In this document: piece after piece, positions 7,824 through 16,288 of the stretch
Numbering within the stretch: the first letter of the stretch is position 1
Layout of the letters: each line of letters starts with the position of its first letter
From: CAVVXX01 sp052389895
Lineage (GTDB): Bacteria; Pseudomonadota; Alphaproteobacteria; Micropepsales; Micropepsaceae
DNA length: 31,499 bases
Assembly (NCBI GenBank): GCA_052389895.1
Contig: JBQTHM010000034.1
Span: 1 to 31,499 of the forward strand
Reading direction: 5' to 3'
The notes under the pieces: generated by a model
Database searches by the model: none
What the model was told of the DNA's origin: nothing
What the model saw: only the letters and a program-made list of their open reading frames with translations
Made by a program: the position numbers and the translations under genes

Positions 7824-7852
7824 TTGACAGGGGCGGGGCACGCCCGTAGAAG
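7824..7852 (+). promoter_or_regulatory. Probable sigma-70 promoter of rpmH-rnpA
   Basis: A consensus -35 TTGACA at 7824-7829 is followed, after exactly 17 bp, by TAGAAG at 7847-7852 (4 of 6 matches to TATAAT). Transcription would start near 7859, about 40 nt before the rpmH start. This is the best promoter match I found in the window. Confidence 0.7.
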
Positions 7853-7899
7853 CACGGCTCTTTCGGCGGCAAAAGCCCGTTTTTGCAGGAGATTCCGAC

Positions 7900-8034
7900 G
7901 TGAAACGCACCTATCAGCCTAGCCGGCTCGTGCGCAAACGCAGGCACGGATTCCGCCACCGCATGGCGACCAAAAAGGGCCGCCAAGTACTGGCCCGCCG
8001 CCGCGCGCGCGGGCGCAAGAGACTGTCCGCCTGA
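7900..8034 (+). CDS. rpmH: 50S ribosomal protein L34
   Basis: This 44-residue, extremely basic protein of the large ribosomal subunit reads KRTYQPSRLVRKRRHGFRHR and then MATKKGRQVLARRRARGRKR before LSA, matching L34 along its whole length. It starts with GTG at 7900, 8-9 nt after GCAGGAGA; the family begins at this position, so no other start is reasonable. It is first in the run rpmH-rnpA-yidD-yidC. Confidence 0.98.
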   Translation: MKRTYQPSRLVRKRRHGFRHRMATKKGRQVLARRRARGRKRLSA

Positions 8035-8066
8035 CGCGCGCGTTGCGGGACCGATCGAAGCTCCGC

Positions 8067-8432
8067 ATGGAGAAGATGAAGACGCGCGCCGATTTTCTGC
8101 GCGCACAAAGGGGACGCAAGTTTCACACGGCGGCGCTGGGGGTGGAGACGTGCGCAACACCCTCTGCACTCGCGCATGCGGGCGCCCTTCGCGTCGGCTT
8201 CACGGCAAGCGCCAAGGTTGGGGGCGCGGTCGAGCGCAATCTCGCGAAAAGGCGCATGCGCGAGGCCGCCCGTGCGCTTCTACCCCTTTTAGGGAGGGAG
8301 GGGCATGACTATGTTCTGATCGCGCGTGCGGCCACCCTCACGCGCCCGTTCGACGGCCTTCTCGAAGACTTGAAAAAGGCGTTGAGCGCGCTGTCGCAAG
8401 ACCTCCGCAACAGGGACAAGGCAAATGGTTGA
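8067..8432 (+). CDS. rnpA: Ribonuclease P protein component
   Basis: The protein subunit of RNase P helps the RNA subunit remove 5' leaders from tRNA precursors. Recognisable features are KTRADFLRAQRGRKFHT at the N-terminus, RVGFTASAKVGGAVERNLAKRRMREA (the RNR signature, split here for length: VERNLAKRRMRE is the core) and HDYVLIARA. The start is uncertain: ATG at 8067 is used, but an in-frame TTG at 8043 (9 nt after the rpmH stop) and an ATG at 8076 are alternatives. The 3' end overlaps yidD by 8 nt. Confidence 0.95.
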   Translation: MEKMKTRADFLRAQRGRKFHTAALGVETCATPSALAHAGALRVGFTASAKVGGAVERNLAKRRMREAARALLPLLGREGHDYVLIARAATLTRPFDGLLEDLKKALSALSQDLRNRDKANG

Positions 8433-8712
8433 GCTGAGCGCGAAACTGGGCCGTGGCGCCGTGTGGCTCTTGTCTTTGCCGATTTATATCTATCGGTACA
8501 TCATCTCGCCCGTTCTTCCGCCCGCCTGCCGCTACCAGCCGAGCTGTTCGGTATATGCATTGGAGGCATTGCGCGTGCACGGGCCCATCAAGGGCGCATG
8601 GCTCGCAGCCAGACGGCTTACGCGCTGCCATCCCGTGGAATGGCTCGGAGGCAGCTCTGGCTACGACCCCGTGCCGGCAAAACACTCGCATATCGAGGGC
8701 CGCCGCGCGTGA
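8425..8712 (+). CDS. yidD: Membrane protein insertion efficiency factor YidD
   Basis: YidD is a small membrane-associated protein that assists YidC-dependent insertion. The 95-residue product shows the family signature: an amphipathic N-terminal helix ending PIYIYRYIISPVLPPACRYQ, then PSCSVYALEAL, GPIKGAWLAARRLTRCHPVE and GGSSGYDPVP; the three conserved cysteines are present. It overlaps rnpA by 8 nt and yidC by 4 nt (GTGA), so it is translated as part of the same operon. Confidence 0.97.
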   Translation: MVELSAKLGRGAVWLLSLPIYIYRYIISPVLPPACRYQPSCSVYALEALRVHGPIKGAWLAARRLTRCHPVEWLGGSSGYDPVPAKHSHIEGRRA

Positions 8713-10493
8713 CCGACAACAAGAACTTCCTGCTTGCGCTTGTGCTTTCGGCGGCCGTCGTCTTCGGCTGGCAGTATCTTGTCGGCGTGCCGCAGGTTCA
8801 AACCGAGCAGCAGCGCCAGGCACAGCTCGCCGAAGAAAAGAAAAAGGAGGCGGAGAAGACCGCAGTCGACGCAAGCGCTTCCGAGGAAACCCTGCGGCTG
8901 CCACTTCCCGAGGCGCTGAAGCTGTCGCCCGCGCGCGTGAACATCGACTCGGAAACGGTGGATGGCTCACTCAACCTCACGGGGGCGCGCTTCGACAATC
9001 TCCAACTGCGCAAGTACCGAGCCACCGTTGAGGCCGACAGCCCGGAAATTGTGCTGCTCTCGCCCTTGGGCAGCAGGCATCCCTATTACACCGAGTTCGG
9101 CTGGATCGCGCCCGAAGGCTTCGCCGCTCCGGTGCCTGGCGCGAAAACGCCTTGGAAGCTCGCGGCCGGTTCGACGCTCGCGCCCGGGCGCGATGTGGTT
9201 CTCACCTACGATAACGGCCGGGGCCTCGTGTTCACACGGCGCATCGCTCTCGACCACGATTACATGTTCACAATTACGGACCGCGTGAATAACCGCGGCT
9301 CCGCGCCGGCTTTGCTTTACCCTTACGCCCTCGTCTCACGCCGCAATGTGCCAGAGACGACGACTTTCTGGGTGCTGCACGAAGGCTTCATCGGCATTTT
9401 CGATCAGATTCTGGAGCACCCGACTTACGAGGATCTGGCCGAAGACAATCGCACCGAGTCGTTCACTAGCCGGGGCGGCTGGCTCGGAATTACCGACAAA
9501 TACTGGATGGCGACGCTCGTGCCGCCCCAGCGCGAGGAATTTACCGGCACCTTCAAGGCATATGAGAGCCACGGCGCCAAGGCTTATCAGGCGGACTACC
9601 TGCTCAAGCCCCGCTCAATCGCGCCGGGCGCGACGCAACAGGTCACGCATCGCCTGTTTGCGGGCGCCAAGGTGGTGAGCATCATCGAGAAATACCGCGA
9701 CGATCTCGGCATCGAGCGCTTCGATTATGCCATCGACTGGGGCTGGTTTTTCTTTCTGACAAAACCGATCTTTCTCATTCTCGATCTGCTTTACCGCTAC
9801 ATTGGCAATTTCGGGCTGGCCATCATCGCCTTCACCATCGCGCTGAAGCTTCTCTTCTTCCCGCTGCAGAGCGCCAGCTACCGCGCCATGGCGCGAATGA
9901 AAAAACTGCAGCCCGAAATGGAACGCATCCGCGAGCTGCACAAGGAAGACAAAGTGCAGCAGCAACAGGCGTTGCTGGAGCTTTACAAGCGCGAGAAAGT
10001 GAACCCGGCGGCCGGCTGCCTGCCTATTGTCATCCAGATTCCGGTTTTTTTCTCGCTGTACAAGGTGCTGATCGTCACCATCGAAATGCGCCACGCGCCG
10101 TTCTTCGGCTGGGTTCAGGATCTATCGGCGCCCGACCCGACCTCCATCTTCAATCTGTTCGGCCTTCTGCCTTTCCAGGTGCCGGATTTTCTTCTGATCG
10201 GCGTGTGGCCGATTCTGATGGGCCTAAGCATGTGGCTTCAGATGAAGCTCAATCCGCCGCCGAGCGATCCCATACAGGCCAAGATTTTCGGATTCATGCC
10301 GTGGATTCTGCTGGTGTTGATGGCGACGTTTCCGGCAGGGCTTGTCATCTACTGGACGGCCAACAACGTGCTCTCCATTGCGCAGCAGATGCTGATCATG
10401 CGCCAGGCCGGCGTGCGCATCGACGCCTTCGACCGCTTGAAGGCCACTTTCGCGGGTTTGCGCAAGCGCGTCAGCGGCAGAATCACCGGCTAG
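8709..10493 (+). CDS. yidC: Membrane protein insertase YidC (Oxa1 family)
   Basis: YidC inserts and folds inner-membrane proteins, alone or with SecYEG. A GTG start at 8709, inside the yidD stop, gives VTDNKNFLLALVLSAAVVFG (first membrane helix) and a 594-residue protein, a normal length for Gram-negative YidC; an in-frame extension upstream would overlap yidD completely. Order: N-terminal helix, charged linker, periplasmic beta-supersandwich domain (about 70-340), then the conserved five-helix insertase region from about 345 with FPLQSASYRAMARMKKLQPE, a cytoplasmic coiled-coil hairpin, AAGCLPIVIQIPVFFSLYKV, and the last helices ending PAGLVIYWTANNVLSIAQQ. It is followed after 4 nt by engB. 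Confidence 0.98.
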   Translation: MTDNKNFLLALVLSAAVVFGWQYLVGVPQVQTEQQRQAQLAEEKKKEAEKTAVDASASEETLRLPLPEALKLSPARVNIDSETVDGSLNLTGARFDNLQLRKYRATVEADSPEIVLLSPLGSRHPYYTEFGWIAPEGFAAPVPGAKTPWKLAAGSTLAPGRDVVLTYDNGRGLVFTRRIALDHDYMFTITDRVNNRGSAPALLYPYALVSRRNVPETTTFWVLHEGFIGIFDQILEHPTYEDLAEDNRTESFTSRGGWLGITDKYWMATLVPPQREEFTGTFKAYESHGAKAYQADYLLKPRSIAPGATQQVTHRLFAGAKVVSIIEKYRDDLGIERFDYAIDWGWFFFLTKPIFLILDLLYRYIGNFGLAIIAFTIALKLLFFPLQSASYRAMARMKKLQPEMERIRELHKEDKVQQQQALLELYKREKVNPAAGCLPIVIQIPVFFSLYKVLIVTIEMRHAPFFGWVQDLSAPDPTSIFNLFGLLPFQVPDFLLIGVWPILMGLSMWLQMKLNPPPSDPIQAKIFGFMPWILLVLMATFPAGLVIYWTANNVLSIAQQMLIMRQAGVRIDAFDRLKATFAGLRKRVSGRITG

Positions 10494-10497
10494 CGCA

Positions 10498-11133
10498 GTG
10501 GGCGCGCCGGCGCGGGCGGGCTTCGAGGCGGCGCGCCGTCTGTTTGCCGGAGAATGCCGATTCGTCGCGGGTGCGGCTTCCGTTGCGTCATTTCCGAAAT
10601 CGCAGTTGACCGAAATCGCCTTTGCCGGCCGTTCGAACGTGGGCAAGTCGAGCCTTTTGAACGCGCTTGTCGGGCGCAAGGCGCTTGCCCGCGTTTCGCG
10701 CGCGCCGGGGCGCACACGCCAGATCAATTTCTTCCGGCTGGCCGGCAAACTGATGCTGGTGGACCTGCCGGGCTACGGTTTCGCGCGCGCCTCCAGGGCG
10801 GAACAAGCGCGCTGGAGCGCGCTCGTCACCGACTACCTGCAATCGCGCCGCAGCCTCCGTCTTGTGCTCCTGCTGATCGATGCGCGCCGCGGGCTGATGC
10901 CTTTGGATATGGAGGTCATGCGGCTACTCGACGAGATGGCCGTTTCGTATCGGCTTGTGCTCACCAAGTGCGACTTGCTCGAAGAAAAGGAACTGGATGA
11001 TCTTCTAGCGCGAATGCAAGACGAACTCCGAAGGCACAAGGCGGCGCAGGCCGAAATTGCGGTGACCTCGGCCGATAGCGGGCGCGGTATCGCCGAACTG
11101 CGCGCAGCTCTGGCGGACATCGTGAAACCATAA
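10498..11133 (+). CDS. engB: Ribosome biogenesis GTPase YihA/YsxC (EngB)
   Basis: This GTPase is needed for late assembly of the 50S subunit. The 211-residue product has all motifs: G1 GRSNVGKS (44-51), G2 Thr in PGRTRQINFF, G3 DLPGYGFA, G4 TKCD and G5 SAD. The GTG start lies 4 nt after the yidC stop, so it is in the same operon; N-terminal residues before about 20 are not conserved in the family and a later start is possible. A 149-bp gap separates it from argB. Confidence 0.96.
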   Translation: MGAPARAGFEAARRLFAGECRFVAGAASVASFPKSQLTEIAFAGRSNVGKSSLLNALVGRKALARVSRAPGRTRQINFFRLAGKLMLVDLPGYGFARASRAEQARWSALVTDYLQSRRSLRLVLLLIDARRGLMPLDMEVMRLLDEMAVSYRLVLTKCDLLEEKELDDLLARMQDELRRHKAAQAEIAVTSADSGRGIAELRAALADIVKP

Positions 11134-11282
11134 GGGTGCGACATTCCCTCCCCCGCCCCGGACATACGAAACGACGTTCGACCGTCCCTGAAGGCAAGGG
11201 TAGAGTTGGATTTGAGGCCTGCGCGTGGCCCGGCCCGGACGGTTGGGCTATAAGCGGGATTGGGGCAAGCGAGGCCACTTGC

Positions 11283-12209
11283 ATGAGTTTGGCGGACGAC
11301 ATCAACGTCCCACAGCAGGAGCGCAACCTGCGCACGCTCGCGCGCTGGCGTCAGACGTCGCGCGTTCTTGTCGAGGCGCTCCCCTATATTCTGAAATATG
11401 ACGGCAAGACTATCGTCGTGAAATACGGCGGTCACGCGATGGGCGAGAGCGGGGTGTCGGAACACTTCGCCCAGGACATCGTGCTGATGAAGCAAACGGG
11501 GATCGATCCTGTCATCGTTCATGGTGGCGGTCCGCAGATCGGCACCATGCTTGGCAAACTCGGCATAAACTCCAGCTTCGTAGACGGACTCCGCGTGACC
11601 GACGCCGCGTCCATCGAGGTTGTAGAAATGGTGCTCACCGGGTCAATCAACAAACAGATCGTCAGCGGGATAAATGCCGCGGGCGGGCGGGCGGTTGGCA
11701 TCTCGGGTAAGGACGGAAACCTGGTTGTCGCGCGAAAGCTCGAGCGCAGGAACGGGCCGGGTCACGAGACCCTCGACTTGGGTTTCGTGGGGGAGCCCGA
11801 GCGCGTGAACCCCGCCGTGCTCGAAACCATGATCAATTCGGATCTTATTCCCGTCGTCGCGCCTATCGGCGTCGGCCCCAAGGGCGAGACCTACAACATC
11901 AATGCGGACACGGTCGCCGGCGCGGTCGCCAGCGCCACCGCTGCGGAACGGTTAATTCTGCTTACGGATGTCGAGGGCGTGCTCGACCGCGAAGGGAAAC
12001 TCATTCCGCACCTGACGGTGAGCGAGGCGCACGCATTGATCGCCGACGGCACCATTTCGGGCGGCATGATCCCCAAGATCGAAACGGCCATCGAGGCGGT
12101 GGAACGCGGCGTGCGCGCGGCCGTCATCCTGGACGGGCGCATTCCCCACGTGCTGCTGCTCGAGCTTTTCACCGAGCCGGGCGCGGGCACCCTGATTGAA
12201 GCGGGATGA
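11283..12209 (+). CDS. argB: Acetylglutamate kinase
   Basis: ArgB phosphorylates N-acetylglutamate, the second step of arginine synthesis. ATG 11283 gives 308 residues, close to the family length; an in-frame extension to 11136 adds 49 unrelated residues. Visible motifs: VVKYGGHAM (lysine of the phosphate-binding loop about residue 47), VIVHGGGPQIG, the NAG-binding region around DGLRVTD, NINADTVAGAVA, LLTDVEGVLD and the C-terminal GGMIPKIE. It follows engB after 149 bp; that gap has a TATAAG sequence but no matching -35, so an own promoter is only possible. dapD follows after 16 nt. Confidence 0.97.
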   Translation: MSLADDINVPQQERNLRTLARWRQTSRVLVEALPYILKYDGKTIVVKYGGHAMGESGVSEHFAQDIVLMKQTGIDPVIVHGGGPQIGTMLGKLGINSSFVDGLRVTDAASIEVVEMVLTGSINKQIVSGINAAGGRAVGISGKDGNLVVARKLERRNGPGHETLDLGFVGEPERVNPAVLETMINSDLIPVVAPIGVGPKGETYNINADTVAGAVASATAAERLILLTDVEGVLDREGKLIPHLTVSEAHALIADGTISGGMIPKIETAIEAVERGVRAAVILDGRIPHVLLLELFTEPGAGTLIEAG

Positions 12210-12225
12210 GGGTGCCGTCTCTTCC

Positions 12226-13050
12226 ATGAGCGATTCGGAACTGGCGCGCCTTATCGAGGCCGCGTGGGAAAAGCGCGATCAGCTCTCGCCCACCACGAAG
12301 GGCGCGGAGCGCGACGCCGTCGAGGCCGCATTAAGCGCGCTCGATTCCGGGCGCCTGCGGGTCGCGGAAAAAGAGGGCGGCGTCTGGCGCGTGAATCAGT
12401 GGCTAAAGAAAGCGGTGCTGCTTTCCTTTCGCCTGAACGATTTCGCGGCCATTCCCGGCGGCCCGGGTGGCGCACCCTGGTGGGACAAGATCGAGTCCAA
12501 GTTCAAGGGCTGGACGGCGGAAGATTTTACTGCGGCGGGATTTCGCGCCGTGCCGGGCGCGATCGTTCGCCGCTCCGCCTTCATCGGCAAAGGGGCGGTG
12601 CTTATGCCCTGTTTCGTAAACGCCGGCGCTTATGTGGGCGAAAATACGATGGTCGACACGTGGTCCACCGTCGGCTCCTGTGCGCAAGTGGGCCGCAACT
12701 GCCACATCTCGGGCGGAGTCGGCATCGGCGGCGTACTCGAGCCGCTGCAGGCGGCACCCGTGATCGTCGAGGATGATTGTTTCGTCGGCGCGCGCTCGGA
12801 AATCGCCGAAGGGGTCATCGTCGGCCAAGGCTCGGTCATCGCCATGGGCGTGACGCTCGGCACGTCCACAAAGATCGTGGACCGCGAAAGCGGCGCCGTG
12901 CAGTATGGCGAAGTCCCCCCCTATTCCGTGGTCGTTCCCGGAACGACGCCTTCGGCGCGCGGGCCCTCGCTTTATTGCGCAGTCATCGTCAAGCGCGTAG
13001 ACGAGCGCACGCGCGCCAAGACATCGATAAACGATCTGTTACGCGACTGA
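12226..13050 (+). CDS. dapD: Tetrahydrodipicolinate N-succinyltransferase
   Basis: DapD transfers succinyl from succinyl-CoA to tetrahydrodipicolinate in the succinylase route to diaminopimelate and lysine. The 274-residue length is typical. The N-terminal helical domain contains VNQWLKKAVLLSFRLND; the left-handed beta-helix shows hexapeptide repeats (for example GKGAVLMPCFVNAGAYVGEN, IGGVLEPLQAAPVIVEDDCF and VGQGSVIAMGVTLGTSTKI). It lies 16 nt after argB and converges with the next gene, 2 nt from its stop. Confidence 0.97.
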   Translation: MSDSELARLIEAAWEKRDQLSPTTKGAERDAVEAALSALDSGRLRVAEKEGGVWRVNQWLKKAVLLSFRLNDFAAIPGGPGGAPWWDKIESKFKGWTAEDFTAAGFRAVPGAIVRRSAFIGKGAVLMPCFVNAGAYVGENTMVDTWSTVGSCAQVGRNCHISGGVGIGGVLEPLQAAPVIVEDDCFVGARSEIAEGVIVGQGSVIAMGVTLGTSTKIVDRESGAVQYGEVPPYSVVVPGTTPSARGPSLYCAVIVKRVDERTRAKTSINDLLRD

Positions 13051-13052
13051 CG

Positions 13053-13472
13053 CTATTCCTTATAGAGCCAAGCGCCGGCAAGCGTAGCGCCGATAATCTC
13101 CACCAGTCCGACGGCCAGCCCGATCAGCACCAGGTTCATCGGATACATGCCAATGATAAGCGGAAACGCGCTGCAAAGCGCATAGGCCGTGACCCAGATG
13201 AGCAGCGCGGCGAACACCGCGGTTTTTGGACCGGCGCCAAAACGAGGACGCATGGCCGCGTAGGTCCACACTGCGACAATGCCCAAAACAAGACCCAGTA
13301 CATTGAACCAGATGATTTCTGTCGTTCCGAACATTGGCAGGTTGAGCGACGTCATCACGGCTTCCCACTGGTCGGCTATAAGCATGCCGTGCACAACGCC
13401 CTCGACGATATCGATAATGATACCTGCCACTACGCCACCGAGAATCACGCGGCCTAGATTGATGTTGGACAT
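13053..13472 (-). CDS. Small integral membrane protein, unknown function
   Basis: The 139-residue product is strongly hydrophobic with about four membrane helices: NLGRVILGGVVAGIIIDIVE, IIWFNVLGLVLGIVAVWTYA, TAVFAALLIWVTAYALCSAF and NLVLIGLAVGLVEIIGATLA. Short loops between them suggest a compact inner-membrane bundle. A strong GGGGAGGG ribosome site about 8 nt before this ATG supports the start over the in-frame extension to 13622. It is oriented against dapD and separates it from dapE. I do not recognise a named family or function. Confidence 0.8.
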   Translation of the reverse strand: MSNINLGRVILGGVVAGIIIDIVEGVVHGMLIADQWEAVMTSLNLPMFGTTEIIWFNVLGLVLGIVAVWTYAAMRPRFGAGPKTAVFAALLIWVTAYALCSAFPLIIGMYPMNLVLIGLAVGLVEIIGATLAGAWLYKE

Positions 13473-13639
13473 GAAAGCCCTCCCCGTGCCGGGATTTGAA
13501 TCGGGCCGATTCTGCCACGCGTAAGGGGGGTGAGGCCATAATCGCGGCTGCGAAAGGCGTGGATGACTATGCCTGGAATCCATCGCATTTCCCGCCCGGA
13601 CCCGCGATAATGTGCCGGCCACAGCGGGGGGTCGGAACC

Positions 13640-14107
13640 ATGCATTGGCGGCAGTACCTCTTCAGCTTTCACGGGCGCGCCACGCGCGCCCAATGGTGGC
13701 TCTTCGTCCTGATCTTGCTGGTATTCAATTTCGTCTCCACGACGATAGCCGTCTGGATATTTGACTTCCCTGGGCTCTTTGTAGGGCTGTTTCTCACGCT
13801 GGCGCTCTTGCTGTGGCCCGCGCTTGCGATCAGCGGAAGACGGCTGCACGATCGCGGCAAGAGCGGATGGTGGCTCCTTCTCTTCTTTCTTGCCCCCATA
13901 GTTCTGAGCTGGCTGAAACTCAGACTTACAATACATCTGGGGCTGGCCGGATATGCCGATCCGCCACTAGAGGCCGTCGTGATTTCGTTTGCTACACTGG
14001 CAATCGTGGTTTGGGGTCTGATTGAACTGGGCATTCTGCGCGGCACGCGTGGCGAAAATAAATACGGGCCCGATCCGCTGGCGCACAAGGAGATGAAATC
14101 AACCTGA
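13640..14107 (+). CDS. DUF805 family membrane protein
   Basis: The 155-residue protein begins MHWRQYLFSFHGRATRAQWW, the characteristic aromatic-rich opening of DUF805, followed by membrane helices and the conserved GRRLHDRGKSGWW motif between helices 2 and 3. The C-terminus ends GTRGENKYGPDPL, also a family hallmark. DUF805 proteins are inner-membrane proteins of unknown function. A GGGGGGTCGG stretch lies before the ATG. It is in the same direction as dapE and 49 nt before it, so cotranscription is plausible. Confidence 0.92.
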   Translation: MHWRQYLFSFHGRATRAQWWLFVLILLVFNFVSTTIAVWIFDFPGLFVGLFLTLALLLWPALAISGRRLHDRGKSGWWLLLFFLAPIVLSWLKLRLTIHLGLAGYADPPLEAVVISFATLAIVVWGLIELGILRGTRGENKYGPDPLAHKEMKST

Positions 14108-14156
14108 ATTGCGCATCCGTGTTGACCCTGCGCCGGGGCCCACCCTAAATCCCGGC

Positions 14157-15320
14157 ATGCCCATGGACGCTGTGGCGCTTAGCCAAGCGCTGATCCGTTG
14201 CCCGTCGGTCACGCCGGAAGAGGCAGGCGCGCTCGGCATAGTTGAGGTCGCGTTGAAGCCTGCCGGCTTTGATTGCACGCGCCTGCGCTTCGAAGCGCCG
14301 GGAAGCGAGCCCGTGGAAAATCTCTACGCGCGCTTTGGCGCCAGCGCCCCCAACTTCTGTTTCGCCGGCCATGTGGACGTGGTGCCGCCGGGCGACGTTT
14401 CGCTTTGGCGGCACGATCCGTTCGGCGGAGAAATCACGGACGGCAAGCTTTACGGCCGCGGGGCCGTCGACATGAAAACCGGCGTAGCGGCGTTCGCTGC
14501 GGCGGCCGCCAAGTTTATCGCGCGTCAAAGTTTTACAGGATCGATCAGCCTTCTTGTCACCTGCGACGAGGAAGGGCCGGCCATGAACGGCACCGCCAGG
14601 GTTCTTTCCTGGCTGCGGGAGAAAAACGAGAAAATCGATCACGCGCTGGTGGGGGAACCGACCGGCGCGAAGACGGCAGGCGACACCATCAAGATCGGCC
14701 GGCGCGGCAGCATGAATGTGCGAGTCAGCGTGCGCGGCGTGCAGGGCCATTCGGCCTACCCGCAGGGCGCGATCAACCCCATTCCGGTTCTCGCCGAATT
14801 CATCGGGCGGATGTCGGTGCTCACCCTGGATGCGGGAAGCGAGCATTTCGAGCCCTCGACGCTTGCTTTCACTTCGGTTGACGTGGGCAACAGGGCCGCC
14901 AATGTTATCCCCGCGCTGGCGCACGCAAGTTTCAACATCCGCTACAACGACCAGCACACGCCGGATACGCTGCTTCGCAAGATCGAAACGGCCGCGCGCG
15001 AAGTGGGCCACGCCATGGGCGGCGAGATCGGCATCGAGGTGCTGTCGAGGGGCGAGGTGTTTCTGACCCGGCCGGGCGCGTTTACCGATCTTTTGCGCGC
15101 CGCGGTGAATGAAGCGGCGGGGTTCATGCCGCAGCTTTCCACGAGCGGCGGCACATCGGATGCGCGGTATCTCAAGGACTATTGCCCCGTGGCCGAGCTT
15201 GGCCTCGCCGGACGCATGGCGCATAAGACCGATGAATGTGTGGCGATAACGGAAATCGAGAAGCTCACCCGTATCTACGAGGCGGTACTCTCCCGATATT
15301 TCGCCAATCCGCCGCGATGA
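14157..15320 (+). CDS. dapE: Succinyl-diaminopimelate desuccinylase
   Basis: DapE is an M20-type dizinc hydrolase that releases LL-diaminopimelate from its N-succinyl form, for lysine and peptidoglycan. Metal and catalytic residues are visible: His72 and Asp74 in FAGHVDVVPPG, bridging Asp105 in GRGAVDMKTG, Glu138/Glu139 in CDEEGPAMNGT, Glu167 in GEPTG and the C-terminal His in AHKTDECV. The 387-residue length is normal. ATG 14157 or 14163 is likely; the further in-frame TTG at 14109 adds 16 non-conserved residues. murI follows after 28 nt. Confidence 0.96.
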   Translation: MPMDAVALSQALIRCPSVTPEEAGALGIVEVALKPAGFDCTRLRFEAPGSEPVENLYARFGASAPNFCFAGHVDVVPPGDVSLWRHDPFGGEITDGKLYGRGAVDMKTGVAAFAAAAAKFIARQSFTGSISLLVTCDEEGPAMNGTARVLSWLREKNEKIDHALVGEPTGAKTAGDTIKIGRRGSMNVRVSVRGVQGHSAYPQGAINPIPVLAEFIGRMSVLTLDAGSEHFEPSTLAFTSVDVGNRAANVIPALAHASFNIRYNDQHTPDTLLRKIETAAREVGHAMGGEIGIEVLSRGEVFLTRPGAFTDLLRAAVNEAAGFMPQLSTSGGTSDARYLKDYCPVAELGLAGRMAHKTDECVAITEIEKLTRIYEAVLSRYFANPPR

Positions 15321-15348
15321 CGCCGCAAAGCTCCGCTTGAGTACGCCG

Positions 15349-16170
15349 ATGGACAATCGCGACAGGCCGATCGGCGTTTTCGACTCCGGCATGGGCGGGC
15401 TCACCGTGATGCGCGCGCTGATGTCGCGGCTTCCGCGCGAGAGTTTCGTCTATCTCGGCGACACCGCGCGGCTGCCCTACGGCACCAAGAGCGGCGAGAC
15501 GGTCACGCGCTACGCCGTGCAATGCGCGCAAGCGCTGGCGAAGCATGACATTAAAATGCTGGTCGTGGCCTGCAACACGGCCTCGGCGGTGGCGTTGCCC
15601 GCCTTATCGAAGGCACTTGCGCCAACGCTGGTATTGGGAGTGGTCGAGCCCGGTGCGGAAGCGGCCGTGGCAGCGGCGCCATCGGGGCGCATTGCGGTTA
15701 TCGCCACGGAAGGCACGGTCAATGGCGGCGCGTACGAACGCGCCATCCGCGCGCGCAACCCGAACGCGCACGTCTTTCAAAAGGCCTGCCCGTTATTCGT
15801 GCCGCTGGCAGAGGAGGGCTTAATCGAGGGCCCGATCGTGGAAGCCGTGGCCAGGCGCTATTTGGATCCGCTCTTCGCAGTGAACGCCAAACCCGAATGC
15901 CTGGTGCTGGGTTGTACCCATTTTCCGCCGCTTGCGACCATAATTCAAAAAACAGTCGGCACCGGCATCAAACTGGTGAACAGCGCGGAAACGACAGCTC
16001 GCGCCGCCGAACGCATGCTCACCGAACACAGTCTCGCGCGGACCGATGGCGCGGGTTCATGTTCAGTATTTCTTGCCACTGATGCTCCAAAGCGCTTTGC
16101 CCGCGTGGGCGAAGCATTTTTAGGCAGAAGGATCGCAGCCGAAGACGTGGAGCTGGTCGATTTGAACTGA
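15349..16170 (+). CDS. murI: Glutamate racemase
   Basis: MurI makes D-glutamate for peptidoglycan. The two catalytic cysteines are present: Cys75 in VVACNTAS and Cys189 in LGCTHFPPL; the N-terminal VFDSGMGGLTV holds the conserved Asp12/Ser13, and DTARLPYG is typical. ATG 15349 gives 273 residues; an in-frame TTG at 15337 is the alternative. Its place after dapE groups two peptidoglycan-precursor genes. It converges on truA across a palindromic repeat. Confidence 0.95.
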   Translation: MDNRDRPIGVFDSGMGGLTVMRALMSRLPRESFVYLGDTARLPYGTKSGETVTRYAVQCAQALAKHDIKMLVVACNTASAVALPALSKALAPTLVLGVVEPGAEAAVAAAPSGRIAVIATEGTVNGGAYERAIRARNPNAHVFQKACPLFVPLAEEGLIEGPIVEAVARRYLDPLFAVNAKPECLVLGCTHFPPLATIIQKTVGTGIKLVNSAETTARAAERMLTEHSLARTDGAGSCSVFLATDAPKRFARVGEAFLGRRIAAEDVELVDLN

Positions 16171-16173
16171 AAT

Positions 16174-16281
16174 CGCCCCCTTCGCCTCGCATGCGCTCGG
16201 CACCTCCCCCAAAGGGGGAGGATAAATATGCGTTCATGCTCCCCCGTTGGGGGAGCTGTCCGCGAAGCGGACTGAGGGGGC
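16174..16281. repeat. Composite palindromic repeat (three stacked hairpins)
   Basis: The whole murI-truA gap is one structured element. It contains three perfect hairpins: 16203-16210/16214-16221 (CCTCCCCC/GGGGGAGG), 16238-16245/16249-16256 (GCTCCCCC/GGGGGAGC) and 16258-16263/16267-16272 (GTCCGC/GCGGAC). An outer GCCCCCT at the left end faces GAGGGGGC at the right end. This C/G-rich format with GCGAAGC-type loops is a familiar REP/MITE-like intergenic family in alphaproteobacteria. Placed between convergent genes, it may also end transcription from both sides. Confidence 0.75.
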
Positions 16282-16288
16282 TCGCCGG

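Noticed and set aside
7756..7899. Replication origin next to rpmH
   Set aside because: rpmH is near oriC in many bacteria, but I see no DnaA boxes, AT-rich unwinding stretch or dnaA gene here.
7756..8169. N-terminal extension of the histidine kinase
   Set aside because: The frame stays open by chance through rpmH, its promoter and part of rnpA. The ATG at 7755 has a ribosome site and gives a natural membrane-helix N-terminus.
8463..8708. Extended N-terminus of YidC
   Set aside because: It lies wholly inside yidD in another frame. The GTG at 8709 in a GTGA overlap gives the conserved TDNKNFLLA start.
11134..11282. argB attenuator or arginine riboswitch
   Set aside because: The 149-bp gap has no leader peptide rich in Arg codons, no terminator/antiterminator pair and only a lone TATAAG sequence.
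14145..15404. 419-codon reverse-strand open frame over dapE
   Set aside because: It is a shadow of dapE; the His/Arg-rich peptide has no domain, and the forward gene has all catalytic residues.
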